Below are positions 1-6,952 of a stretch of 9,915 nucleotides of DNA, in pieces. The position numbers and the translations under genes were made by a program. The stretch's first letter is position 1. Every line of letters begins with the position of its first letter. The notes below the pieces were generated by a model, which saw only the letters and a list, made by a program, of their open reading frames with translations, had not been told where the DNA came from and ran no database searches. The DNA lies in assembly GCA_023461115.1 (NCBI GenBank), contig JAEWOA010000127.1:1-9915 (forward strand), written 5' to 3'. This stretch comes from Actinomycetes bacterium. Lineage in GTDB: Bacteria; Actinomycetota; Actinomycetes; Actinomycetales; Cellulomonadaceae.

Positions 1-82
1 GCGCCGGGCTGTTGCGCGCCTGCCAGCGGCCGGCGCCGGGCAGCCGCAGCGAAACGACCTCGTCGTCCGCCGCGGCTGCCAC
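1..82 (-). CDS. Start of an unidentified gene downstream of the ABC importer (partial)
   Basis: A frame opens at a GTG (minus strand, bases 82-80) and stays open to the window edge. It gives 27 residues beginning MAAAADDEVVSLRLPGAGRW and continuing QARNSPA. A GAGG at 94-91 lies 8 bases before the GTG and overlaps the stop of the upstream ATPase gene. The gap between the genes is only 10 bases, so this is probably the last or next cistron of the importer operon, translated by reinitiation or coupling. The fragment has coding-like GC at third positions. The GRW...NSPA pattern recalls the N-terminus of some actinobacterial M23-type peptidase proteins, but that is from memory of the family and rests on very few residues. 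No domain is visible, so the product should be treated as unknown. Confidence 0.6.
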   Translation of the reverse strand, partial: MAAAADDEVVSLRLPGAGRWQARNSPA

Positions 83-92
83 GCCGGCCGCC

Positions 93-1805
93 TCAGCCCT
101 GCTGCTCCAGCACGCGCCAGGCGTCCCGGCGCGCGGCCTGCTCGTCGGGGTCCGGCACGGGCAGCGAGGCCAACAGGCGCTGCGTGTAGGAGTGGCTCGG
201 GGACATGAGCACCTCGTCGGCCGTGCCCTCCTCCACCAGCTTGCCCTTGTGCATCACCACGATCCGGTCCGCCAACAGGTGCACCACCGCGAGGTCGTGG
301 CTGATGAACAGGCATGCGAACCCGAGCTCGGCCTGCAGCCGCGCGAACAGGTCCAACACGCGCGCCTGCACCGAGACGTCGAGCGCCGACGTGGGCTCGT
401 CGGCGATCAGCAGCTCGGGGTCGAGCGCCAGGGCCCGCGCCAGGCTCGCGCGCTGGCGCTGCCCGCCCGAGAGCTCGTGCGGGAACCGGTCGCCGAATGC
501 GCGCGGGAGCTGCACGGCCTCGAGCAGCTCGTCCACCCGGCCGCGCGCGGCCTGGGGGGAGTCCGCGACGCCGTGCACCACCAGCGGCTCGGCCACGCAC
601 TGCGCGATCGTGAGCAGCGGGTTGAAGCTGGTGGCCGGGTCCTGGAACACGAACCCGATGCGCTTGCGCACGTCCCGGAACTTGCGCTCCTTCACCCCGT
701 TCATCTCGGCGCCGAGCACCTGCAGCGAGCCGCCCGTGACGTGCGTCAGGCCCGCGATCGCGCGCCCGATGGTCGTCTTGCCGGAGCCCGACTCGCCCAC
801 CAGCCCGAGCACCTCGCCCGGGCGGATCGCGAAGTCCACACCGTCCACCGCGGTGAACGCCGGCTGTCGCAGCCGGCCGGGGTACACGATCCGCAGGCTC
901 TTGGCCTCCACCACGGGCTTCGCGGCCTGCGCCGAGGACGTCTCGTCGATCACCAGGCGCGGGCGCAGCGGCGCCCCGCCGATCCGCGGGACCGCGTCCA
1001 GCAGCTTGCGTGTGTACTCGTGCTGTGGCGACGAGAACAGCGTGCGGACGTCCGCCTGCTCCACGATCTCGCCGTCGTACATGACCGCGACCTTGTCCGC
1101 GAGGTCCGCCACGACGCCCATGTTGTGCGTGATCAGCACGATCGCGGTGGTGAACTCGGTGGGGAAGCGCCGCAGCAGGTCCAGGATCTGCGCCTGCACC
1201 GTGACGTCGAGCGCGGTGGTGGGCTCGTCGGCGATGATCACGCTCGGGTCGAGCGCGAGCGCCTGCGCGATCACGATGCGCTGCTTCTGCCCGCCCGAGA
1301 ACTGGTGCGGGTAGTGGTCGACGCGGCGCTCCGGGTCCGGGATGCCGACACTGCGCAACGCCTCGATCGCCCGCTCCCGCGCGGCCTTCTTGGAGACCTT
1401 CGTGTGCGCCCGCAGGCCCTCGACGATCTGCCAGCCGACCGGGAACACCGGGTTCAGCGCGGTGGACGGCTCCTGGAAGACCATCGCCGCGTCGCGGCCG
1501 CGCGCCTGGCGCAGCGCGGACCCTGACAGCGCCGTGACGTCCTGCGCCTCGCCGTCGCGGCGTGAGAGCAGGACAGCGCCCTGGGTCGTCGCGGTCTCGG
1601 GCAGCAGGCCCAGGATCGAGCGCGCGGTCACGGTCTTGCCGGAGCCGGACTCGCCGACGATCGCCAGGACCTCGCCCGGCGCCACGTCGAGCGTCACACC
1701 GCGCACCGCGCGGACCTGGCCGGCGTCGGTCGCGAACGAGACGTCGAGGTCGCGGATGTCGACCGCGAGCGCGCGGTCGTCGCCGGGGATCTGGGTGGTC
1801 GTCAT
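93..1805 (-). CDS. Peptide-type ABC importer, fused double ATP-binding protein (DppD-DppF-like)
   Basis: This 570-residue cytoplasmic ATPase carries both nucleotide-binding domains of a Dpp/Opp-type importer in one chain. Domain 1 has Walker A GESGSGKT at 51-58, Q-loop Q111, signature FSGGQ at 169-173, Walker B ending in D193-E194 and switch H227. Domain 2 has Walker A GESGSGKT at 337-344, Q388, LSGGQ at 445-449, D469-E470 and H503. Each domain ends with an oligopeptide-transporter C-terminal segment (HEYTRKLL near 262, HSYTQRLL near 538). All catalytic residues are intact in both halves. The four clustered cysteines of many stand-alone DppD/OppD proteins are absent; the only cysteines are 403 and 498. 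The ATG at 1805 overlaps the permease stop in an ATGA arrangement, with GGAG 7 bases upstream, so translation is probably coupled. The open frame continues far upstream, but that part is antisense-like sequence inside the permease gene. Substrate unknown. Confidence 0.95.
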   Translation of the reverse strand: MTTTQIPGDDRALAVDIRDLDVSFATDAGQVRAVRGVTLDVAPGEVLAIVGESGSGKTVTARSILGLLPETATTQGAVLLSRRDGEAQDVTALSGSALRQARGRDAAMVFQEPSTALNPVFPVGWQIVEGLRAHTKVSKKAARERAIEALRSVGIPDPERRVDHYPHQFSGGQKQRIVIAQALALDPSVIIADEPTTALDVTVQAQILDLLRRFPTEFTTAIVLITHNMGVVADLADKVAVMYDGEIVEQADVRTLFSSPQHEYTRKLLDAVPRIGGAPLRPRLVIDETSSAQAAKPVVEAKSLRIVYPGRLRQPAFTAVDGVDFAIRPGEVLGLVGESGSGKTTIGRAIAGLTHVTGGSLQVLGAEMNGVKERKFRDVRKRIGFVFQDPATSFNPLLTIAQCVAEPLVVHGVADSPQAARGRVDELLEAVQLPRAFGDRFPHELSGGQRQRASLARALALDPELLIADEPTSALDVSVQARVLDLFARLQAELGFACLFISHDLAVVHLLADRIVVMHKGKLVEEGTADEVLMSPSHSYTQRLLASLPVPDPDEQAARRDAWRVLEQQG

Positions 1806-2899
1806 GCGCGTTCTCCGTCCTCGGACGTCGGGCCGGCGAGCGGATGCTCGGGCGGCCCCTCGAGCTCGTCGAGGCCCAGCAGGCCCTCGGGACCCGCGGT
1901 GATCACGCCGCCGGGCACCACCGCGGCCGTGCCGACGGCCCCCGCCGCCACCGCGGCACGGCGGCGCGTGCGCAGGCGCGGGTCGGCCAGGTCGTTGAGC
2001 GACTCGCCCATGAGCGTGAGGCCGAGCGCGGTCAAGATGATCGCGATGCCCGGCGGGATGGCCGTCCACCAGATCCCGCTCGAGACGTCCGCGAGCGCCT
2101 TGTTGAGGTCGTAGCCCCAGTCGCCCGCCTTGGACGGCTCGATCCCGAAGCCCAGGAAGCCCAGGCCCGCGAGCGTCAGGATCGACTCGGACGCGTTGAG
2201 CGTGAGGATCAGCGGGAGCGTGCGGATCGAGTTGCGCAGCACGTGGCGCGTCATGATCCGGCGGTTGCTCGCGCCGATCACCCGCGCCGACTCGACGAAG
2301 GCCTCGGACTTGATGCGCACCACCTCGGCGCGCACCACCCGGAAGTACTGCGGGATGAACACCACGGTGATCGAGATCGCGGTGGCCAGGATGCCGCCCC
2401 ACAGCGACGACTGGCCGTGGCTGATCATGATCGCCGCGAGGATCGCGAGCAGCAGGGACGGGAACGCGTAGATCGCGTCCGCGACCACGACCGCCACCCG
2501 GTCGAACCAGCCGCTGTAGTACCCGGAGAGCAGGCCGAGCGCGATGCCCGCGAACGACGAGAGCACCAGGCCGATGATCACCGTCAGGAGTGCGGTCCGG
2601 GCGCCCCACAGGACGCGCGAGAACACGTCGTACCCGCCCACCGTGGTGCCGAGCAGGTGCTCGGACGACGGCGGCTGCTGCGCGCCGAACAGCTCGTCGC
2701 CCGTGCGGAGCTGGTCGAAACCGTAGGGCGCCAGGAGCGGCGCGAACACCGCGGTGAGCACGAAGCACACGGTCAGGACCAGGCCGAACACCAGCATGAA
2801 CCGCTGCAGGCCCACGCTCGTGCGGAGCTGGTGGACCACGGGCAGGCGCTTCCACCGCGAGACGTGCTCGGGGGCGCCGGGGGTGAGTGTCACAGTCAT
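1802..2899 (-). CDS. Peptide-type ABC importer permease (DppC/OppC-like)
   Basis: Inner-membrane permease of 365 residues, the C-type partner of the preceding B-type permease. An N-terminal cytoplasmic stretch is followed by a first helix at about 33-55 and five more between about 103 and 300. The family region GTTVGGYDVFSRVLWGAR (84-101) precedes helix 2. The EAA loop that docks on the ATPase is at about 199-218 (EAFVESARVIGASNRRIMTR), and the usual family ending DLADPRLR is at 303-310. About 55 residues of Ala/Gly/Pro- and acid-rich sequence follow that ending, a tail DppC proteins usually lack. I chose the ATG at 2899 because GAGGTGG (2914-2908) sits 8 bases upstream; an in-frame GTG at 2911 would add four residues but has no placed ribosome site. 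It lies 13 bases after the previous gene and overlaps the next by 4 bases. Confidence 0.93.
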   Translation of the reverse strand: MTVTLTPGAPEHVSRWKRLPVVHQLRTSVGLQRFMLVFGLVLTVCFVLTAVFAPLLAPYGFDQLRTGDELFGAQQPPSSEHLLGTTVGGYDVFSRVLWGARTALLTVIIGLVLSSFAGIALGLLSGYYSGWFDRVAVVVADAIYAFPSLLLAILAAIMISHGQSSLWGGILATAISITVVFIPQYFRVVRAEVVRIKSEAFVESARVIGASNRRIMTRHVLRNSIRTLPLILTLNASESILTLAGLGFLGFGIEPSKAGDWGYDLNKALADVSSGIWWTAIPPGIAIILTALGLTLMGESLNDLADPRLRTRRRAAVAAGAVGTAAVVPGGVITAGPEGLLGLDELEGPPEHPLAGPTSEDGERA

Positions 2900-2912
2900 G
2901 TCCGCGGCCACC

Positions 2913-4016
2913 TCAGTACCGGATCCGGGGGTCGACGAGCGCGGCGATCACGTCGACGACGAAGTTGGTGATCGCCACGATGACCGCGAGCAGCGCGACC
3001 ATGCCCTGCACCGCGACGAAATCGCGCGCGAGCACGTACTGGACCAGTTGGAAGCCCAGGCCCTTCCACTCGAACGTCGTCTCGGTCAGCACCGCGCCCG
3101 CCAGCAGCAGCGCGATCTGCAGCCCGATCACCGTGATGATCGGGACCAGCGCGGGCCGCCACGCGTGCTTGCGCAGCAGCCGCCGCTCGGAGACGCCGCG
3201 CGAGCGCGCCGCCTCGACATACCCGGTGGAGAGCGTGCCGATCACGTTGGTGCGCACGAGCCGCAGGAACACTCCCGCGGTCAGCAGGCCGAGCGCGATC
3301 GCGGGGAGGACGGCGTGTTCCAGCACGTCCCACACCACCTTGGGGTCGCCCGTGGAGATCGCGTCGATCAGGTAGATCCCGGTGCCCGCGCCGTGCCGCT
3401 GCATCTCGATCTGCGACGCGGTCGACGCCCGCCCGGAGACAGGGAACCACCCGAGGCCGACGGAGAAGATCAGCTTGAGCACCATGCCGGCGAAGAACAC
3501 GGGCGTCGCGTACATCAGCACCGCGGAGACGCGCAGGCCGGCGTCGGCGGCGCGGTCGCGGTGGCTCGCTGCGATGCGGCCCAACGGGATCCCGACGACG
3601 AACGCGACGAGCAGCGCGTACACCGCGAGCTCCAAAGTCGCGGCGCCGTACGTGGTGAGCACCTCGGTGACCGGCCGGTTGTCGGAGATCGTCGTGCCGA
3701 AGTCGCCCGTGAAGATGTTGCCCAGGTACTCGAAGTACTGGGTCAGGACCGGCCGGTCGTAGCCAGCCGCGGCGATGCGCTCGGCGAGCTGGTCGGGAGG
3801 GAGCCGGCCTCCGAGCGCCGCGGTGATCGGGTCGCCCGTGGCGCGCATGAGGACGAAGACGACCGTCACGAGGATGAGGATCGTCGGGAAGATCAGCAAG
3901 AAGCGGATCAGCAGGTACTGCGCGAGGCCGCCACCGGGACGTCGTCGTCCGGGCTCGGCTGGCGCGGGGAGCCCTGGGGCGATGTCGTCCGGGGGCGCCG
4001 AGATGGTCGAGGTCAT
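2913..4016 (-). CDS. Peptide-type ABC importer permease (DppB/OppB-like)
   Basis: Inner-membrane permease of 367 residues. A proline-rich cytoplasmic N-terminus (1-35) precedes helix 1 (about 37-58). A long external loop (59-125) carries the GDP and GDFGTTISDNRPV segments usual in B-type permeases. Five more helices follow, at about 126-148, 163-187, 235-256, 288-311 and 336-361. The EAA loop is at about 266-285 (YVEAARSRGVSERRLLRKHA), and the protein ends in the family-typical VDPRIRY. The ATG at 4016 is preceded by AAGGCGG, 4 bases away. The N-terminal extension of about 30 residues is longer than in enterobacterial DppB and could be shortened only by choosing a much later start, for which I see no case. 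It heads the permease/ATPase part of the operon, 100 bases after the binding-protein gene, with a strong hairpin between. Confidence 0.94.
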   Translation of the reverse strand: MTSTISAPPDDIAPGLPAPAEPGRRRPGGGLAQYLLIRFLLIFPTILILVTVVFVLMRATGDPITAALGGRLPPDQLAERIAAAGYDRPVLTQYFEYLGNIFTGDFGTTISDNRPVTEVLTTYGAATLELAVYALLVAFVVGIPLGRIAASHRDRAADAGLRVSAVLMYATPVFFAGMVLKLIFSVGLGWFPVSGRASTASQIEMQRHGAGTGIYLIDAISTGDPKVVWDVLEHAVLPAIALGLLTAGVFLRLVRTNVIGTLSTGYVEAARSRGVSERRLLRKHAWRPALVPIITVIGLQIALLLAGAVLTETTFEWKGLGFQLVQYVLARDFVAVQGMVALLAVIVAITNFVVDVIAALVDPRIRY

Positions 4017-4048
4017 GGTTCCGCCTTGCTGGAGGGTCGTGCGGATGC

Positions 4049-4088
4049 TCGACGGCGGCGGGCGAGGAATCTCGCCCGCCGCCGTCGA
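4049..4088 (-). promoter_or_regulatory. Perfect 18-bp intercistronic stem-loop
   Basis: Bases 4049-4066 (TCGACGGCGGCGGGCGAG) are the exact reverse complement of 4071-4088, with a 4-base loop at 4067-4070. On the transcribed minus strand it begins 28 bases after the binding-protein stop and ends 32 bases before the permease start. No T-run follows it on the minus strand, so it is not a standard intrinsic terminator. Strong hairpins in this position of importer operons are known to protect the upstream mRNA from 3' exonucleases or to cause partial termination, giving more binding protein than permease. That role here is inferred from the position. Confidence 0.85.
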
Positions 4089-4116
4089 CGCGGCAGATCA
4101 GCCTGTGACAGCCAGG

Positions 4117-5751
4117 TCAGCCCTTCGAGAGCGCGCCGTAGCGGAACTTGAACGACGCGTCGAGCGTCGAGTCCGTGCCCTGCACGTCCTTGCCGACGAC
4201 CGCGACCTGCGCGCCCTGGAGCAGCGGGATCGTCGAGAGGTCCTTCGCCTCGAGGTCCTGGATCTGCTCGATGATCTTGGTGCGCTCGCCCGCGTCAGGC
4301 GTGACCGCCTGCTTGAGGATCAGGTCGTTCACTTCCTGGTTCGAGTAGTGGTTCGACAGGAAGTTCTCCGTGAGGAAGAACGGCGTCAGGTAGTTGTCGG
4401 CGTCCGAGTAGTCCGGGAACCAGCCGAGCTGGTAGGCCGGGTACACGTCGGCGACGCGGTCCTTGGAGTACTGCACCCACTCGGTGGTCTGCAGGTCCAC
4501 GGTGAACAGGCCGCTCTTCTCGAGCTGGTCCTTGATCATCGCGTACTCGTCGGCCGACGACGGGCCGTAGTGGTCGTTCGAGTACTGCAGGCTCAGCTTG
4601 ACCGGCGTCGTGACGCCCGCGTCCGCGAGCGCCTGCTTGGCCTTGTCGACCGACGGGCCGCCGCTGCCGTCGCCGTACAGGCCCTTGAGCGACTCGGTCG
4701 AGCCCGTCAGGCCGGCGGGGACGTAGGAGTACAGCGGCGTGTAGGTGCCCTTGTAGACCTGCTCCGAGATCGGCGCGCGGTCGACGACGTCGGCGACGGC
4801 CTGGCGGACGGCGAGCGCCTTCTTCGGGTCCGCGCCCTCGGCCTTGGCGCCGTACGGCTGGGTGTCGAAGTTGAAGACGATGTAGCGGATCTCGCCGCCG
4901 GGGCCGTCGACGACCTTGACGGCGTCGTCCTTGCGGAGCGCGTCGATGTCGGTCGAGGTGAGGCTGCGGAACGCCACGTCGACGCCGCCCTCCTGGACCT
5001 CGAGCTTGAGGTTGGAGGAGTCGGCGAAGTAGCGGACGTTCACCTCCTTGGTCTTGGCCGCGCCGAGGATGCCCTGGTAGTCGGGGTTGGCCTCGTAGGA
5101 GATGAGGTTGTTGAAGTCGTACGACGTGATGACGTACTGGCCGGCGAACGCGTTGCCCTTGACGATGTCGTTGTCCGGCGTGATCGCGTCCGCGGCGAAG
5201 ACCTCCTCGTCGACGATCGGGCCCGCGGGGCTCGACAGGATCTGCGGGAACACCTGGTCGTCGGCGCTCTTGAGGTGGAAGACGACCGTGGTCTCGTCCT
5301 TGGCCTCGGTGCTGTCCAGGTTGTACAGCAGCGACGACGGGCCGTTCTCGTCGGCGATCGCGACCTGGCGGTCGAAGGTGAACTTCACGTCCGACGAGGT
5401 CAGCGCGTGGCCGTTCGCGAACTTCAGGCCCTTCTTGAGCGTCACCGTGTACTCGGTGGGCGACGTGAACTCCGCCTTCTCCGCGATGTCGGGCTCGACG
5501 TCGGGGCTGCCGTACGGCGTGTTCAGCAGGAAGGGGAACACCTGGTTCATGACGGCGAAGGAGCCGTTGTCGTAGGAGCCGGCCGGGTCGAGGACCGTCA
5601 CCTTGTCGGTGGTGCCGATGGTGAGCGCGCCGCCGGAGTTCGCGGTGTCGTCGCCATCGTCGTTGCTGTTCCCGCACGCGGTGAGCGCCAGCGCGCCGGC
5701 CGCGATTCCCGCCACGGCGACGACCAGTCGCCGACGGTTGAATTCAGCCAT
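4117..5751 (-). CDS. ABC importer substrate-binding lipoprotein, SBP_bac_5 family
   Basis: Extracellular binding protein of 544 residues, normal for the peptide/nickel/oligosaccharide family 5. The N-terminus has RRR (6-8), a hydrophobic stretch (9-23) and the lipobox L-T-A-C with lipidated Cys26, the only cysteine I see. A D/N/G-rich linker (27-40) follows. The family signature is at about 105-127 (LKKGLKFANGHALTSSDVKF), and the remainder reads as an ordinary member through to the C-terminus. The ATG at 5751 has GAGAGG (5765-5760) 8 bases upstream; a second GAGGG touches the ATG and is too close to serve. It is first in an operon with both permeases and the fused ATPase. Dipeptides, oligopeptides or plant-derived oligosaccharides are all possible substrates; nothing in the window decides between them. 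Confidence 0.94.
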   Translation of the reverse strand: MAEFNRRRLVVAVAGIAAGALALTACGNSNDDGDDTANSGGALTIGTTDKVTVLDPAGSYDNGSFAVMNQVFPFLLNTPYGSPDVEPDIAEKAEFTSPTEYTVTLKKGLKFANGHALTSSDVKFTFDRQVAIADENGPSSLLYNLDSTEAKDETTVVFHLKSADDQVFPQILSSPAGPIVDEEVFAADAITPDNDIVKGNAFAGQYVITSYDFNNLISYEANPDYQGILGAAKTKEVNVRYFADSSNLKLEVQEGGVDVAFRSLTSTDIDALRKDDAVKVVDGPGGEIRYIVFNFDTQPYGAKAEGADPKKALAVRQAVADVVDRAPISEQVYKGTYTPLYSYVPAGLTGSTESLKGLYGDGSGGPSVDKAKQALADAGVTTPVKLSLQYSNDHYGPSSADEYAMIKDQLEKSGLFTVDLQTTEWVQYSKDRVADVYPAYQLGWFPDYSDADNYLTPFFLTENFLSNHYSNQEVNDLILKQAVTPDAGERTKIIEQIQDLEAKDLSTIPLLQGAQVAVVGKDVQGTDSTLDASFKFRYGALSKG

Positions 5752-5825
5752 CCCTCACACCTCTCGATCAGCCGCACGCAAGCCTTGCGGCGGGCCTCAG
5801 TGGGCAATACGTAGCACACGGATGT

Positions 5826-5840
5826 GACGTGGGCCATGTC
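5826..5840. promoter_or_regulatory. Imperfect dyad, candidate operator of the importer operon
   Basis: GACGTGG-G-CCATGTC is a 15-bp dyad with one mismatched pair. It lies about 75-90 bases upstream of the binding-protein ATG and just downstream of the candidate promoter at 5863-5891, where a repressor would block transcription. The regulator is unknown and no regulator gene is in the window. A 15-bp imperfect dyad can occur by chance in GC-rich DNA. Confidence 0.3.
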
Positions 5841-5862
5841 CGTCTTACTCGGGGGTAACGTC

Positions 5863-5891
5863 CACATATCGGAACGGTCACAGCATGACAA
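5863..5891 (-). promoter_or_regulatory. Candidate promoter of the importer operon
   Basis: On the minus strand, TTGTCA (5891-5886, five of six bases of the -35 consensus) is followed after 17 bases by TATGTG (5868-5863, three of six bases of the -10 consensus). Transcription would start near 5856 and leave a 5' leader of about 100 bases before the binding-protein gene. Other weak -10-like sequences exist in this region, so the assignment is tentative. Confidence 0.4.
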
Positions 5892-5934
5892 CGGTCGCGC
5901 TCGAACGCCGCCCCACGGGCTAATCCAACAGATT

Positions 5935-5957
5935 CAAACACGAATAGACACAAACAC
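5935..5957. repeat. CAAACAC direct repeat in the divergent region
   Basis: CAAACAC occurs at 5935-5941 and again at 5951-5957, a 16-base period, within the only clearly AT-richer stretch of the window (about 5920-5960). The second copy lies in the spacer of the galE promoter and the first lies upstream of its -35. It may be an activator or repressor site, or only the low-melting DNA common at divergent promoters. Confidence 0.35.
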
Positions 5958-5974
5958 ACGCGCGGGCGTAGCCT
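5945..5974 (+). promoter_or_regulatory. galE promoter, predicted leaderless transcript
   Basis: TAGACA (5945-5950, five of six bases of the -35 consensus) is followed after 18 bases by TAGCCT (5969-5974), which fits the actinobacterial -10 form TANNNT. The galE ATG at 5982 begins 8 bases after the -10, where transcription is expected to start. No Shine-Dalgarno sequence precedes the ATG. Together these suggest that the mRNA begins at or within a base of the start codon. Confidence 0.6.
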
Positions 5975-5981
5975 TCGACGC

Positions 5982-6941
5982 ATGACATGGCTTGTGACCG
6001 GCGGAGCCGGGTACATCGGGGCGCACGTCGTGCGCGCATTCGCTGAGGTGGGGCTCCCCACGGTCGTGCTCGACGACCTCTCGTCGGGCCACCGCCAGTT
6101 CGTCCCCCCGGACGTGCCGTTCGTCGAGGGCTCGGTGGTGGACACCGACCTCGTCGCCGACACGCTCGCGCGCCACGGTGTCGTCGGCGTCGTGCATCTC
6201 GCGGGCTTCAAGTACGCGGGCGTCTCGGTCCAGCGGCCGCTGCACACCTACGAGCAGAACGTCACCGGCACCGCGCACCTGCTGTCGGCGATGGCGGCCC
6301 AAGGGGTCGACGCGATCGTCTTCTCGTCGTCCGCGGCCGTGTACGGCACCCCCGACGTCGACCTCGTCACGGAGTCGACCCCGACCACCCCCGAGTCCCC
6401 CTACGGCGAGTCCAAGCTGGTCGGCGAATGGCTGCTGCGCGACCAGGGCCGGGCCGCCGGCCTGCGGCACACGTCGCTGCGCTACTTCAACGTCGTCGGC
6501 TCCGGCTCCGCCGACGTGTACGACACCAGCCCGCACAACCTGTTCCCGCTGGTGTTCGACGCGCTCGTCGAGGGCCGCACCCCCCAGATCCTCGGCACGG
6601 ACTACCCGACTCCCGACGGCACGTGCGTCCGCGACTACATCCACGTCGCCGACCTCGCGGCCGCGCACGTCTCCGCCGCCCGCAAGCTCGCCGCGCACGA
6701 GGCCCTCGAGCCCATCTACAACCTGGGCTCGGGCGACGGCCTCTCGGTCCGCCAGATCATGGACGCGGTCGCCGCCGGCACGGGCATCGACTTCGAGCCG
6801 AAGCTCGGCCCGCGCCGCCCCGGCGACCCGGCCCGCATCGTCGCGTCCGGCGAACTGGCGGCCCGCGACCTGGGCTGGCACATGCGCCACACGATCACCG
6901 ACATGGTGACGTCCGCCTGGCAAGCCCGCACCTCCCACTAA
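5982..6941 (+). CDS. galE: UDP-glucose 4-epimerase
   Basis: A 319-residue cytoplasmic short-chain dehydrogenase/reductase that interconverts UDP-glucose and UDP-galactose using bound NAD. The NAD-binding GxxGxxG is G7-G10-G13 in TGGAGYIGAHV. DDLSSGHRQF (31-40) follows strand 2, and VHLAGFKYAGVSV starts at 71. The catalytic triad is complete: Ser117 (third serine of FSSSAAVYG), Tyr141 and Lys145 in SPYGESK. RYFNVVG (167-173) and CVRDYIHVADLA (215-226) are typical of GalE. The length matches actinobacterial GalE and is slightly shorter than the 338 residues of the E. coli enzyme. It stands alone, divergent from the importer operon and convergent with the oxidoreductase gene, so there is no pathway context. 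A related 4-epimerase with N-acetylated or uronic substrates cannot be excluded, but UDP-Glc/Gal is the best call. Translation is probably leaderless. Confidence 0.93.
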   Translation: MTWLVTGGAGYIGAHVVRAFAEVGLPTVVLDDLSSGHRQFVPPDVPFVEGSVVDTDLVADTLARHGVVGVVHLAGFKYAGVSVQRPLHTYEQNVTGTAHLLSAMAAQGVDAIVFSSSAAVYGTPDVDLVTESTPTTPESPYGESKLVGEWLLRDQGRAAGLRHTSLRYFNVVGSGSADVYDTSPHNLFPLVFDALVEGRTPQILGTDYPTPDGTCVRDYIHVADLAAAHVSAARKLAAHEALEPIYNLGSGDGLSVRQIMDAVAAGTGIDFEPKLGPRRPGDPARIVASGELAARDLGWHMRHTITDMVTSAWQARTSH

Positions 6942-6952
6942 GAAGGTGGGGG
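6932..6952. terminator. Short hairpin between convergent galE and oxidoreductase genes
   Basis: CTCCCAC (6932-6938) pairs with GTGGGGG (6946-6952), seven pairs including one G-U, around a loop that contains the galE stop codon. Only 11 bases separate the two convergent stop codons, so this is the only place for a shared terminator. There is no T-run on either strand. It may be a weak bidirectional terminator, or termination may depend on Rho. Confidence 0.3.

Noticed and set aside
12..1526. 504-residue open frame on the plus strand opposite the ATPase gene
   Set aside because: It is a shadow frame of high-GC coding DNA, with Arg/Ala/Leu/His-rich low-complexity translation; the minus frame carries all ATPase motifs.
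1806..2855. N-terminal extension of the fused ATPase frame, making a 920-residue open frame on the minus strand
   Set aside because: The extra part lies wholly within the permease gene in another frame, has Arg/Pro/Gly-rich composition and no domain. The ATG at 1805 has a good ribosome site and the ATGA junction.
2754..5814. Plus-strand open frames of 465 and 679 residues opposite the permease B and binding-protein genes
   Set aside because: They are Arg/Asp/Val-rich shadow translations without domains, opposite clearly coding genes.
5752..5880. Possible leader peptide upstream of the binding protein (minus-strand ATG near 5867, MWTLPPSKTD...)
   Set aside because: It runs out of frame into the binding-protein gene, has no ribosome site and overlaps the candidate -10, so it is likely a chance frame.
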